From Mycobacterium sp. ITM-2016-00318 (GTDB lineage: Bacteria > Actinomycetota > Actinomycetes > Mycobacteriales > Mycobacteriaceae): a DNA stretch of 64,000 bases. The translations under genes and the position numbers were made by a program. Of the stretch, positions 19,148 to 26,894 are shown piece after piece. The DNA is taken from assembly GCF_002968285.2 (NCBI RefSeq), contig NZ_CP134400.1, positions 4,340,001 through 4,404,000 of the forward strand, read 5' to 3'. Position 1 is the first letter of the stretch; each line of letters starts with the position of its first letter. The notes under the pieces were generated by a model. The model did no database searches. It worked only from the letters and a program-made list of their open reading frames with translations, and was not told the DNA's origin.

Positions 19148-19826
19148 CCATCAGGTTGTGGCAGGTATCCATCGGCAGCATGGTGTGCACCCCGCCCAGC
19201 GCTGCAATCGACCGCTGCTGCGACGCCACCGACAGCGCGCGGTCACGCAGCGTCAGGATCCAGGTGCGCGGCACGTCGTCGGGAAGACCGGACCGGTCGA
19301 CCTTGTCGAAGATGATCGACGACGACTCCGGGTAGAACCGGACCCGGTTGAACCTGCGCTGCGAGCGCGTCATCCCGTTGCAGAACACGAACTCCGCCAA
19401 CAATGGTGGCAGAGTTCCGGAGATGCGCTTGTGCGCGTTGCGGCGGGTGTAGCGTCCGATCGGACCCGGCAGAGTGTCGACGACGGCGGCTCCCTGCGGC
19501 GGGACGAAAGCGGCGGCGAGCACCATCTCGCGCACGCGCGACCGGCCGAGCTTGGCCACGACTCCGGGCACGGTGAGCCCGGCAAGGGAATGGCCCACGA
19601 TGACGAACTCGCCGATATCTGCATCGTCGATGTCGGCGAGCAACGAGTCCACCCAGTCGTCGATGTGGGCGTCGAGAAGGTCGCCGCGTTTTCCGCGCCG
19701 CCCGGGCAGGTCGAGCGTGAGCACGGCCAGATCCGGTGCCCGGCGGTGGATTTCGTCGACCGTCGCATCCCAGCAGTCGGCGGCGTGCTGGCCGCCGTGG
19801 ACGAGGACGAGCGCGGGCAGCGTCAC
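19089..19826 (-). CDS. Alpha/beta hydrolase
   Basis: A 245-residue alpha/beta-hydrolase. LVLVHGGQHAADCWD gives the oxyanion HG motif, the nucleophile elbow is VGHSLAGLT with Ser, and a C-terminal TCHNLMVSEPELL holds the catalytic His. Members of this compact esterase group act on small esters or lactones; the substrate is unknown. GTG 19826 overlaps the stop of the upstream membrane protein by 4 nt, so rsmI, the membrane protein and this gene form an operon. Its 3' end overlaps pabB on the other strand. Confidence 0.88.
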   Translation of the reverse strand: MTLPALVLVHGGQHAADCWDATVDEIHRRAPDLAVLTLDLPGRRGKRGDLLDAHIDDWVDSLLADIDDADIGEFVIVGHSLAGLTVPGVVAKLGRSRVREMVLAAAFVPPQGAAVVDTLPGPIGRYTRRNAHKRISGTLPPLLAEFVFCNGMTRSQRRFNRVRFYPESSSIIFDKVDRSGLPDDVPRTWILTLRDRALSVASQQRSIAALGGVHTMLPMDTCHNLMVSEPELLAEVLVERCRLYR

Positions 19827-20287
19827 GGCGACGTGGGCGCTCCGGGTGTAGCAGCCGAGAGCGCGGCTATCCAGCCTGCGGTACCCGAGAAGACGTAGAA
19901 ACCGATCTCACCCGCGGCAGTCTCCACGATCAGATGGTTGTGTCCGCCAACCACCGATCCCTTGAAGACGGCCGCCTCCCGCACGCCGGTGATCGCGTCG
20001 ACGGGCACGTCGATCAGCTTGCCGGTGAGTGTCAGAAAAACCAGCCGGCGTCCCGTCAGCGCAATCAGTCCCGTGTTCTTGACCATCGGATAGCCGGGTG
20101 CCGTCGCTCCGCGGTACGAGCCCTTCTCCGGTGCTCGCACAACCGTTTCGCCCTCGATCTCTGTCGCCAGCCGGCCTGCCGCGGCGCGTGCGCGACGGCG
20201 AAGCCACGCGATGATCGGAATCCAGACCAGCACCAGCACGGCCAGGACCCCGACGACGATCAAAACCACAGATATCGCGGTACTCAC
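19823..20287 (-). CDS. Small membrane protein with a PH/GRAM-like domain
   Basis: A 154-residue protein. One strong transmembrane helix (about residues 5-28, TAISVVLIVVGVLAVLVLVW) is followed by a basic RRRARA stop-transfer and a soluble domain. The soluble part has a KNTGLIALTGRRLVFLTLTG strand pattern and a GEIGFYVFSG end that recall bacterial PH or GRAM-like domains. That reading is by pattern only. GTG 20287 lies 17 bp after the rsmI stop; the open frame farther upstream is a shadow of rsmI. It equates by position with M. tuberculosis Rv1004c or a related small gene. Function unknown. Confidence 0.75.
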   Translation of the reverse strand: MSTAISVVLIVVGVLAVLVLVWIPIIAWLRRRARAAAGRLATEIEGETVVRAPEKGSYRGATAPGYPMVKNTGLIALTGRRLVFLTLTGKLIDVPVDAITGVREAAVFKGSVVGGHNHLIVETAAGEIGFYVFSGTAGWIAALSAATPGAPTSP

Positions 20288-20304
20288 GAGGGCCCACCGT
20301 TCTC

Positions 20305-21141
20305 TCAATCGCGCGAGCGCAGAACCGCATCGTAAAGCTCGCGCCGCGACGGCGAGCCGGGATTGGCGGCGACGACCTGTGCGCACGCGTCCTTGACCCG
20401 CGCGCCGTCGTCGACGAGCGCGGTCACCTCGGCAACCAGCGTCTCCAGGTCCGCGTGCGGTTCTGCGCCGGCCAGCACGATGGTGATCTCGCCCAGCACA
20501 CCGTCGACGGCCCACTCGGCGAGTTCGGCGAGCGAGCCGCGGACGACCTCTTCGTGGGTCTTGGTCAGCTCGCGGCACACCACGGCGCGGCGCTGCGGCC
20601 CGAGCACCTCCACTGCGTCCCGCAGGCAGGCCGCGAGCCGCCGAGGCGACTCGAAGAACACCGCGGTGCGCTGCTCGGCGAGCAGGCCCGTCAGCCATGT
20701 CCTGCGGGCCGAGTGCTTGCGCGGCGGGAATCCCTCGAAGCAGAACCGGTCGGCGGGCAGCCCCGAGACCGCCAACGCCGTCGTCACCGCCGAAGGCCCC
20801 GGTAGGCAGCTCACGGTCAGCCCGGCGTCCACGCACGCCGACACCAGGCGGTAGCCGGGATCGTTGATCACGGGCATGCCCGCGTCGCTGACCACAAGCA
20901 CCGTCGCACCGGACTTGATCTCCTCGACGAGCGCGGGCACCCGTGTCGCCTCGTTCTGGTCGAACAGGCTCACGACTTTCCCGGCAATCCGCACGTCGAG
21001 GGCCTTCGCCAGCGTCCTGACGCGGCGGGTGTCCTCGGCCGCGACCACGTCGGCAGTGCTCAGGCCGCTGATCAGCCGCGCGGAGGCGTCAGCGGGCAGC
21101 CCCAGCGGGGTGGCCGCCAGCAGCAATCGACCGGGACTCAT
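20305..21141 (-). CDS. rsmI: 16S rRNA 2'-O-ribose C1402 methyltransferase
   Basis: A 278-residue RsmI of the tetrapyrrole-methylase fold that 2'-O-methylates C1402 in the decoding centre, using SAM. GRLLLAATPLG opens the protein; AAEDTRRVRTL, the SAM-site VSDAGMPVINDPGYRLV, LPGPSAVTTALAVSGLP and FFESPRRL follow in order. ATG 21141 is chosen because family sequence begins there; the longer frame to 21357 overlaps the pmt coding region. The start lies 25 bp from the divergent pmt GTG, so both promoters share this short spacer. Confidence 0.95.
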   Translation of the reverse strand: MSPGRLLLAATPLGLPADASARLISGLSTADVVAAEDTRRVRTLAKALDVRIAGKVVSLFDQNEATRVPALVEEIKSGATVLVVSDAGMPVINDPGYRLVSACVDAGLTVSCLPGPSAVTTALAVSGLPADRFCFEGFPPRKHSARRTWLTGLLAEQRTAVFFESPRRLAACLRDAVEVLGPQRRAVVCRELTKTHEEVVRGSLAELAEWAVDGVLGEITIVLAGAEPHADLETLVAEVTALVDDGARVKDACAQVVAANPGSPSRRELYDAVLRSRD

Positions 21142-21166
21142 CACAGCACAGCCTACGATCGCATCC

Positions 21167-22711
21167 GTGACCGCCACCGCCATCGAATCGCAGTCGCCCG
21201 CGCGCTCGGTGCCGGTGATCAGCCCGGGGCCGCTGATGCCGGTCGCCGATTTCGGGCCCGTCGACCGCCTCAACGGCTGGGTGATGACAGCGGTTGTCAC
21301 CTCGCTGGCCGCGATGACGCGGTTTCTCAACCTGCGTTCGCCCACAGATGCGGGCACGCCGATTTTCGATGAGAAGCACTACGCCCCCCAGGCCTGGCAG
21401 ATGTTGCACAACAACGGCCTCGAGGACAATCCCGGTTACGGGCTTGTCGTGCACCCGCCGGTCGGCAAGCAGCTGATCGCCTTCGGCGAGGCCCTCTTCG
21501 GCTACAACGGCCTCGGCTGGCGGTTCACGGGTGCGGTGCTCGGGGTCATCGGGATCGCGCTGGTGGCGCGCACCGTGCGGCGGATCAGCCGCTCGACGAT
21601 GGTCGGTGCGATCGCCGGGCTGCTGCTGATCTCCGACGGGGTCAACTTCGTGGCGTCGCGGACGGCGCTACTGGACGGCTTCCTCGCCTTCTTCGTGATC
21701 GCGGCGTTCGGCGCGTTGATCGTCGACCGGGACCAGGTGCGGGAACGCATGCACGTCGCACTGCTGGAAGGTCGGATCGGCGAAACGCCGTTGGGACCGC
21801 GGCTCGGCGTTCGCTGGTGGCGCTTCGGCGCAGGTGTTTTGCTCGGATTGGCCTGTGCGACAAAGTGGTCCGGGCTGTACTTCATCGTGTTCTTCGGGCT
21901 GATGACGCTGGCGTTCGATGTCGCGGCCCGTCGGCAGTACCGCGTGCCGAGGCCGTGGGCGGGAATGCTGCGCCGCGACCTCGGGCCGGCCGTCTACGCG
22001 CTTGGCCTGATTCCGTGCGGTGTCTACCTGGCGTCGTATGCGCCGTGGTTCGCGTCGGAGACGGGGGTCAACCGGTACGAGGTCGGCCAGTCGATCGGGC
22101 CTGGCGGATTTCTGCCCGACGCGATCCGGTCGCTGTGGCACTACACGCACGCGGCGTACCGGTTTCACGCCGGGCTGACCAACGCCGACGGCAACCACCA
22201 CCCGTGGGAGTCCAAGCCGTGGACATGGCCGATGTCGTTGCGCCCCGTGCTGTATGCGATCGACCAGGACAACGTCCCAGGGTGCGGCGCGCAGTCGTGC
22301 GTGAAGGCCGTGATGCTGGTCGGCACGCCCGCGATGTGGTTCATCGCAGTGCCGGTGCTCGGCTGGGCGCTGTGGCGGGCGTTCGTGAAGAAGGATTGGC
22401 GATACGGCGCTGTGCTTGTGGGCTACAGCGCGGGCTTTCTGCCGTGGTTCGCCGACATCGACCGGCAGATGTACTTCTTCTATGCCGCGACGATGTCGCC
22501 GTTCCTCGTGATGGCGATCGCACTGAGCTGCGGCGACATTCTGCACCAGCCGAACCAGAACGCCGAGCGGAGAACGCTGGGCCTGATCGTGGTCAGTTGT
22601 TATGTGGCGCTGGTGATCACGAACTTCACGTGGATGTACCCGATTCTGACGGGCCTGCCGATCTCGCAGTCGACATGGAACCTGCAGATCTGGCTGCCCA
22701 GCTGGCGCTGA
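21167..22711 (+). CDS. pmt: Protein O-mannosyltransferase (GT39)
   Basis: A 514-residue polytopic enzyme that transfers mannose from polyprenyl-phosphomannose to Ser/Thr of exported proteins at the outer face of the membrane. FDEKHYAPQAW in the first loop holds the catalytic Asp-Glu pair; RTALLDGFLAFF, CATKWSGLYF, HPWESKPWTWPMSLRP and PWFADIDRQMYFFYAA are GT39 signatures seen in Rv1002c. About ten membrane segments are evident. GTG 21167 leads directly into the family N-terminus. It is divergent from rsmI, matching the M. tuberculosis order. Confidence 0.96.
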   Translation: MTATAIESQSPARSVPVISPGPLMPVADFGPVDRLNGWVMTAVVTSLAAMTRFLNLRSPTDAGTPIFDEKHYAPQAWQMLHNNGLEDNPGYGLVVHPPVGKQLIAFGEALFGYNGLGWRFTGAVLGVIGIALVARTVRRISRSTMVGAIAGLLLISDGVNFVASRTALLDGFLAFFVIAAFGALIVDRDQVRERMHVALLEGRIGETPLGPRLGVRWWRFGAGVLLGLACATKWSGLYFIVFFGLMTLAFDVAARRQYRVPRPWAGMLRRDLGPAVYALGLIPCGVYLASYAPWFASETGVNRYEVGQSIGPGGFLPDAIRSLWHYTHAAYRFHAGLTNADGNHHPWESKPWTWPMSLRPVLYAIDQDNVPGCGAQSCVKAVMLVGTPAMWFIAVPVLGWALWRAFVKKDWRYGAVLVGYSAGFLPWFADIDRQMYFFYAATMSPFLVMAIALSCGDILHQPNQNAERRTLGLIVVSCYVALVITNFTWMYPILTGLPISQSTWNLQIWLPSWR

Positions 22712-22733
22712 TTGTGCTCCCGCTCGCGGGGAG

Positions 22734-23942
22734 CTACAAGTGGTCGCGGGCTGCGGGGCAGGACATGCAGCGGGGCCCGCCGCGGCCGGTGCCGAGCTCC
22801 GAGGCGGCGATCGGTAGCACTTCGATGCCTGCGTCGGCGAGGCGTGCATTGGTTTCGATGTTGCGCTCGTAGGCGACGACGACGCCCGGCGCGACCGCGA
22901 GCGTGTTGTTGCCGTCGTCCCATTGCTCACGCTCGGCGGTGACGGGGTCCAGGCCCGTGGCGATCACGCGCAGCTTCTCGATACCCATTGCGTTCGCGGC
23001 GGCTTCGACGAACGGCGCGGCGTCGTCGATCCTCACCCCGCCGTCCCCGTTGCGATGAATGGTGAACGCCGACAGCGAGTCGACGATGTTGGGATACATG
23101 ACGGCGGCATCGGTGTCGACCATCGTGCAGACGGTGTCGAGGTGCATCTGCGCGCGCTCCTGCGCGATCGGCACGGCCAGCACCGTGTGGGCCAGATCGT
23201 CGTCGAACAGGCTGCGCGCCAACGCTTCTGCTCCGGCAGGCGTCGTGCGCTCCCCCACCCCGACGGCGACCACACCGGGCGAAAGCAGCAGCACATCACC
23301 GCCTTCCACCGGCGCGGACCGGGACTCGTAGGCTCGCCGCACGCCGAGGAACCGCGGATGGTGCGCATAGATCAGGTCGGTCAGCGACGTCTCGCGAACC
23401 CGAGCGGGCAGTGCCAGCGACGTGATCGCCACCCGCGGGCCGATCCAGAACGACGAGTCGCGGGTGAACAGCAGATTGGGCAGTGGCTCGATGACGAAGT
23501 CGCCGCCGTGGTGCATGCGGCGAACCAGGGACACCTCGCCAACTGCGATCGGCAGCTCGGTGAACGTCATCCCCGCCATCAGGACATGCGCAAGCCCCGC
23601 CGGCTCCAGCGTCCGCAGGTACGTCGAAAGATGTTGAGCCAACGGCAGTCCGAGCCGTCGCGAGTCCACCGCGGCCGAGATGCCGTGCATCCTTGCCGCG
23701 CCGCTGGCCAGCGCCTCGGTCAACAGGTCCGACACCAGCAGCACCTCGACGCCGCGCGAGCGCAGGACCTCGGCGAACGCGTCGTGCTCCGCCTGCGCCT
23801 TGGCCACCCAGGGCAGCCCGTCGAACAGCAATGCGTCGTTGTTGCGCGGCGTCAGGCGCTGCAGCTCGGCGCCGGGACGGTGCAGGATGACCACCCGCAG
23901 CGTCCCGACCTCGGAATTCACCCCTAGCGCGGAACCGGACAC
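22734..23942 (-). CDS. arcA: Arginine deiminase
   Basis: A 402-residue guanidino-modifying enzyme that hydrolyses arginine to citrulline and ammonia. FDGLPW, the substrate loop [25 protein letters not shown], the catalytic His in MHLDTVC, and the nucleophilic Cys near the end in [11 protein letters not shown] are all present. GTG 23942 gives the same length as M. tuberculosis ArcA as I remember it; the frame upstream to 23996 has no family sequence. No arcB, arcC or arginine/ornithine antiporter lies nearby, so an energy-yielding ADI pathway is not encoded here. Confidence 0.95.
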   Translation of the reverse strand: MSGSALGVNSEVGTLRVVILHRPGAELQRLTPRNNDALLFDGLPWVAKAQAEHDAFAEVLRSRGVEVLLVSDLLTEALASGAARMHGISAAVDSRRLGLPLAQHLSTYLRTLEPAGLAHVLMAGMTFTELPIAVGEVSLVRRMHHGGDFVIEPLPNLLFTRDSSFWIGPRVAITSLALPARVRETSLTDLIYAHHPRFLGVRRAYESRSAPVEGGDVLLLSPGVVAVGVGERTTPAGAEALARSLFDDDLAHTVLAVPIAQERAQMHLDTVCTMVDTDAAVMYPNIVDSLSAFTIHRNGDGGVRIDDAAPFVEAAANAMGIEKLRVIATGLDPVTAEREQWDDGNNTLAVAPGVVVAYERNIETNARLADAGIEVLPIAASELGTGRGGPRCMSCPAARDHL

Positions 23943-23973
23943 AATAAGCACCGTAGCGCGGCAGACGCCTTTT

Positions 23974-23989
23974 GCTCCTCGCGTGCGCG
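23974..23989 (-). repeat. Inverted copy of the CGCGCACGCGAGGAGC word
   Basis: The plus strand reads GCTCCTCGCGTGCGCG, the exact reverse complement of the 16-bp core found twice in the lpqT signal-peptide region. It lies in the spacer between arcA and soxR and is also followed by an A-rich AAAAGGC on its own strand. Confidence 0.6.
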
Positions 23990-23994
23990 CCGCC

Positions 23995-24014
23995 ACCTCA
24001 ACTATGGTTTAGGT
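23995..24014. promoter_or_regulatory. SoxR-box-like operator abutting the soxR start codon
   Basis: ACCTCAACTATGGTTTAGGT is an imperfect inverted repeat (CCTCAAC/GTTTAGG around TATG) close to the SoxR consensus CCTCAAG-N4-CTTGAGG. It ends at the base before the GTG start, so the transcript would be leaderless or nearly so and SoxR would probably regulate itself. Confidence 0.6.
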
Positions 24015-24446
24015 GTGGACATCCACGAACTGACGCCGGGCGAGATGGCCGACCGCAGTGGGGTGGCCGTCTCGGCACTGCACTTCTACGAACGCGAGGG
24101 TCTGATCGCCAGCAGGCGTACGTCGGGCAACCAGCGCCGCTATGCGCGCGAAAGCTTGCGGCGGGTCGCGTTCATCCGCATGTCACAGCGGCTCGGCATC
24201 CCGCTTGCCCGGATTCGCGAGGCCCTGGCCACGCTGCCCACCGACCGCGTTCCGACCAGTAAAGACTGGGCCCGGCTCTCGGCAGGTTGGCGCCAGGACC
24301 TCGACGACCGCATCCTGCATCTGCAGCGGCTGCGCGACAATCTCACCGGCTGCATCGGCTGCGGCTGCCTGAGTCTGAAGACCTGCGCACTGTCCAATCC
24401 AGGCGACGTACTCGCCGGCCAGGGGCCCGGCGCGGTGCGGCTCTAA
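24015..24446 (+). CDS. soxR: Redox-sensitive MerR-family regulator SoxR
   Basis: A 143-residue dimeric activator. The N-terminal MerR HTH runs from [27 protein letters not shown], a dimerisation helix spans about residues 75-115, and the [2Fe-2S] ligands appear as C-x2-C-x-C-x5-C in [12 protein letters not shown]. Oxidation of this cluster by redox-cycling drugs or superoxide switches the protein on. GTG 24015 directly follows a SoxR-box-like operator. In actinobacteria SoxR usually controls oxidoreductases or efflux genes; the neighbour downstream is the AlkB-like gene, 33 bp away, a possible co-transcribed target. Confidence 0.93.
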   Translation: MDIHELTPGEMADRSGVAVSALHFYEREGLIASRRTSGNQRRYARESLRRVAFIRMSQRLGIPLARIREALATLPTDRVPTSKDWARLSAGWRQDLDDRILHLQRLRDNLTGCIGCGCLSLKTCALSNPGDVLAGQGPGAVRL

Positions 24447-24479
24447 AAAATCGAACGCGTGTGCGATAAGCTGAAGCGC

Positions 24480-25079
24480 ATGGAGGTGGCGCTGCAGAGC
24501 TCTCTCTTCGACCCCGCCCCCGAGCGCCGGCATCTCGGTGACGGCGCCTGGGTTGAGGTGCGGTCGGGCTGGGTGACCGACGCGGACTCGTTGTTCGACG
24601 AGCTAATGGACGCCATCCTTTGGCGCGCCGAGCGCAGGCAGATGTACGACCGCGTTCTCGACGTCCCCCGGCTCGTCAGCTTCCACCACCTGATCGACGA
24701 GCCGGTCCCCCATCCCGTGCTCAAGCAGATGCGCAGACGGCTCAACGACGCTTACGGCGGCGAACTCGGCGAACCGTTCACCACCGCGGGCCTGTGCCTC
24801 TACCGCAACGGCGACGACAGCGTGGCCTGGCACGGGGACAACATCGGCCGCAGCAGCATGCAGGACACCATGGTGGCTATCGTAAGTTTGGGTGCCACAA
24901 GGACATTCGCGTTGCGCCCGCGCGGAGGCGGTAAGTCGCTGCGGCTGCAGCACCACCACGGTGACCTGCTGGTGATGGGCGGCTCGTGCCAGCGCACCTG
25001 GGAGCATGCGATACCGAAGACGGTGAAACCTGTCGGGCCGCGGATCAGTATCCAGTTTCGGCCGCACGACGTGCGTTGA
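24480..25079 (+). CDS. AlkB-like 2-oxoglutarate/Fe(II) dioxygenase
   Basis: A 199-residue oxygenase of the AlkB family (Rv1000c-like by position). The iron ligands are His and Asp in WHGDN and the distal His in WEHAIPK, and the 2-oxoglutarate arginines are in GPRISIQFR. TAGLCLYRNGDDSVAWH is the family core. AlkB enzymes remove alkyl groups from DNA or RNA bases; some members modify proteins or lipids instead, and the substrate is unproven here. ATG 24480 is preferred to the frame start at 24459, which lies in the SoxR-side spacer. Confidence 0.87.
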   Translation: MEVALQSSLFDPAPERRHLGDGAWVEVRSGWVTDADSLFDELMDAILWRAERRQMYDRVLDVPRLVSFHHLIDEPVPHPVLKQMRRRLNDAYGGELGEPFTTAGLCLYRNGDDSVAWHGDNIGRSSMQDTMVAIVSLGATRTFALRPRGGGKSLRLQHHHGDLLVMGGSCQRTWEHAIPKTVKPVGPRISIQFRPHDVR

Positions 25080-25082
25080 GCC

Positions 25083-25751
25083 TCAGGCTTTCACGGCGGA
25101 CACGCCGGCGGCGAGCAGTGCACCCGCGCGCTTGGTGTCGACCGGGGCGACGGGCTTGTTCGGGACGACGAGCGGGTTGGCGGTGACGATGACCAGAAGC
25201 GATCCCAGCCGGGCGATGTAGTTGTACAGCTCACCGGTGCGCGGCTTTCCATCAACCGTCGTCTGGATCACCCGGTGGGAGCCCTGCGTGTCGGCGCCGT
25301 CGATCTTCGGCGCGTCGACGGTCTCGATAAGCCCGCGCATCACCGGGCCGGCGAAGCCCACTTTCTTGCAGTTCTCCGGCGGGCCGTTCACTGCGATCTT
25401 CTCCGAGGTCTCGACCGCGATGACGATGAACCTGTTGCCGTCGCCTTCGGCGGTGAGCGCCGCCATGTTTCCCTTAACGCCGGCGGGCAGAACCTGCTGG
25501 TTGGCGAACTTCGCGCAGTCGGCAGGATCAAATTTGATTTGCGCAGGGAGCTTTTGGGGCTCGACGATGCGAGGGTCGATTGCCGTCGGCGCGATGTCGG
25601 TGACCTTGAATGGCGCGGGGAAATCCGATCGAAGACTCTTGATATTGGCGATGTCGGCGCGGGACAGGTCGGGCTCTGCCGATTCGGCGGAGCCGCACGC
25701 GGCGAGCGCGCCGACGCATGCGATGCCGAGCACCGCCCTCAGGTTCAACAT
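25083..25751 (-). CDS. Putative lipoprotein, DUF5642-like (Rv0999-like)
   Basis: A 222-residue exported protein. The signal peptide MLNLRAVLGIACVGALAACG ends in a lipobox with Cys at 19. The mature part begins with SLRSDFPAPFKVTDIAP and has two cysteines (ADCAKFAN, ENCKKVGF) that could form a disulfide. This pattern fits a mycobacterial lipoprotein family near Rv0999 (a DUF5642-type domain, from memory). ATG 25751 is chosen because the frame farther upstream is a shadow of the neighbouring gene. It lies 28 bp downstream of a second, related lipoprotein, and both were probably produced by duplication. Function unknown. Confidence 0.75.
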   Translation of the reverse strand: MLNLRAVLGIACVGALAACGSAESAEPDLSRADIANIKSLRSDFPAPFKVTDIAPTAIDPRIVEPQKLPAQIKFDPADCAKFANQQVLPAGVKGNMAALTAEGDGNRFIVIAVETSEKIAVNGPPENCKKVGFAGPVMRGLIETVDAPKIDGADTQGSHRVIQTTVDGKPRTGELYNYIARLGSLLVIVTANPLVVPNKPVAPVDTKRAGALLAAGVSAVKA

Positions 25752-25779
25752 CGCCGCCAATGTACCCGCCGACACGGGC

Positions 25780-26472
25780 TCAGCCCCGTAACGCAGACAC
25801 CGTTTTGACCAATAGATCGGCGGCGAATTCCCGGCCGAGCGGAGGGTTCGGCGACCCCGGATCGGTGACCACGGTGACGAACGCCAGGTAGTCCTCGAAA
25901 TAGGCGCTGAACGTGTACGCCGCGGACGTCGTCTCGGTACCGCCTTCGACGAAGGTGTTGGCCCGCGTGTCGATGCCGACGGTGGTGGCATTCTCGATGG
26001 CGGGCGCCTCGATCAGATTGACGGTGCCCGTGGCGTTCCCCGACGCGATCGTCCACTGCCCACAATCGGCGACGATCGCCGGGTCCAGGGCGACCGGAGA
26101 CGCGTGCGACCCGGTGACCGCGACGTGCACGATGCCGCCGGGCCCGGACCCCGACCATCCCTTCGTCGTCGCCTCGTCGGTGGGCGGGTCCGCCAGTACT
26201 CCACATTGCGGCGGGTCGGTGACCCATCCGGGCTTCAAGCCCCAGAACGCCGCAGGCGAGGCGGGCCCGCCGAGTTCCGCTATCTCGTACCCCGGCGGCA
26301 GCTGGCTGCGAACGCGGCTGATCCTTGCCGGGTTGACCTGCGCCTTGGCTGTGGACGTGGTGGTCGCCGAGGTCTGTGTGGACGTGTCCGGTTGGGCGCA
26401 GGCGTTGACGACGCAGAGCACCGCGAGAGCGTGGATGAGCCCGGTCCGGCACACGCCCGTTTGATACCACAC
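25780..26472 (-). CDS. Putative lipoprotein, DUF5642-like, second copy
   Basis: A 230-residue exported protein. From GTG 26472 a hydrophobic segment GLIHALAVLCVVNAC ends in a lipobox-like Cys, then a Thr/Ser-rich linker. The body shares the SRVRSQLPPGYEIAEL entry and a two-cysteine pattern (PPQCGVLAD, VADCGQWT) with the adjacent lipoprotein. ATG 26499 is an alternative start but would place charged residues ahead of a longer n-region. It is probably co-transcribed with the gene at 25083. Envelope location is inferred from the signal; the role is unknown. Confidence 0.72.
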   Translation of the reverse strand: MWYQTGVCRTGLIHALAVLCVVNACAQPDTSTQTSATTTSTAKAQVNPARISRVRSQLPPGYEIAELGGPASPAAFWGLKPGWVTDPPQCGVLADPPTDEATTKGWSGSGPGGIVHVAVTGSHASPVALDPAIVADCGQWTIASGNATGTVNLIEAPAIENATTVGIDTRANTFVEGGTETTSAAYTFSAYFEDYLAFVTVVTDPGSPNPPLGREFAADLLVKTVSALRG

Positions 26473-26558
26473 GAGGCGATTTGAACCGATCGGCAACACT
26501 TTGCGTGTCTAAAGCGATCATTAAGTGGGTCGGACCTAAAGAAATATGGAGAACTGTC

Positions 26559-26894
26559 ATGCGCACAGCAGCGTGGGGTATGGCAGGGGGGATCGTGGTG
26601 GCGGGCGTGGTGCTCGCGCCGACAATGACAGCAATGGCTGAGCCCATTCAACCGGGCGGCGCCTACGCGACTATCGGGCAGCTCGAAGCCGCGGGATACG
26701 ACGTGAATGTGGACCGGGTGGGCAGCGCCCCGCTCGATCAGTGCATCGTGACCAGTGTGCGGAATCCGCAGGACATCACCCGGACAATCCGGGTCGATAA
26801 CGGCCGCAAGGGCGACGAGCGAGACTTCGACTACGTGGAAGTCGTGGTGCGCCGGACGATCACCGTCTCGCTCAACTGCGACGCGCGTCCCTAA
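26559..26894 (+). CDS. Small secreted protein of unknown function
   Basis: A 111-residue protein with a Sec signal peptide (MRTAAWGMAGGIVVAGVVLA, cleavage near AMA-EP at about 28). The mature ~80 residues are hydrophilic with two cysteines (QCIVTSV, LNCDAR) and a YDVNVDRVG motif seen in small exported mycobacterial proteins. ATG 26559 has a GGAGA about 8 nt upstream; the longer frame from 26481 is upstream leader sequence. Upstream DNA is AT-richer than average and probably holds its promoter. The stop overlaps the convergent PE-PPE hydrolase gene by 4 bp. Confidence 0.72.
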   Translation: MRTAAWGMAGGIVVAGVVLAPTMTAMAEPIQPGGAYATIGQLEAAGYDVNVDRVGSAPLDQCIVTSVRNPQDITRTIRVDNGRKGDERDFDYVEVVVRRTITVSLNCDARP

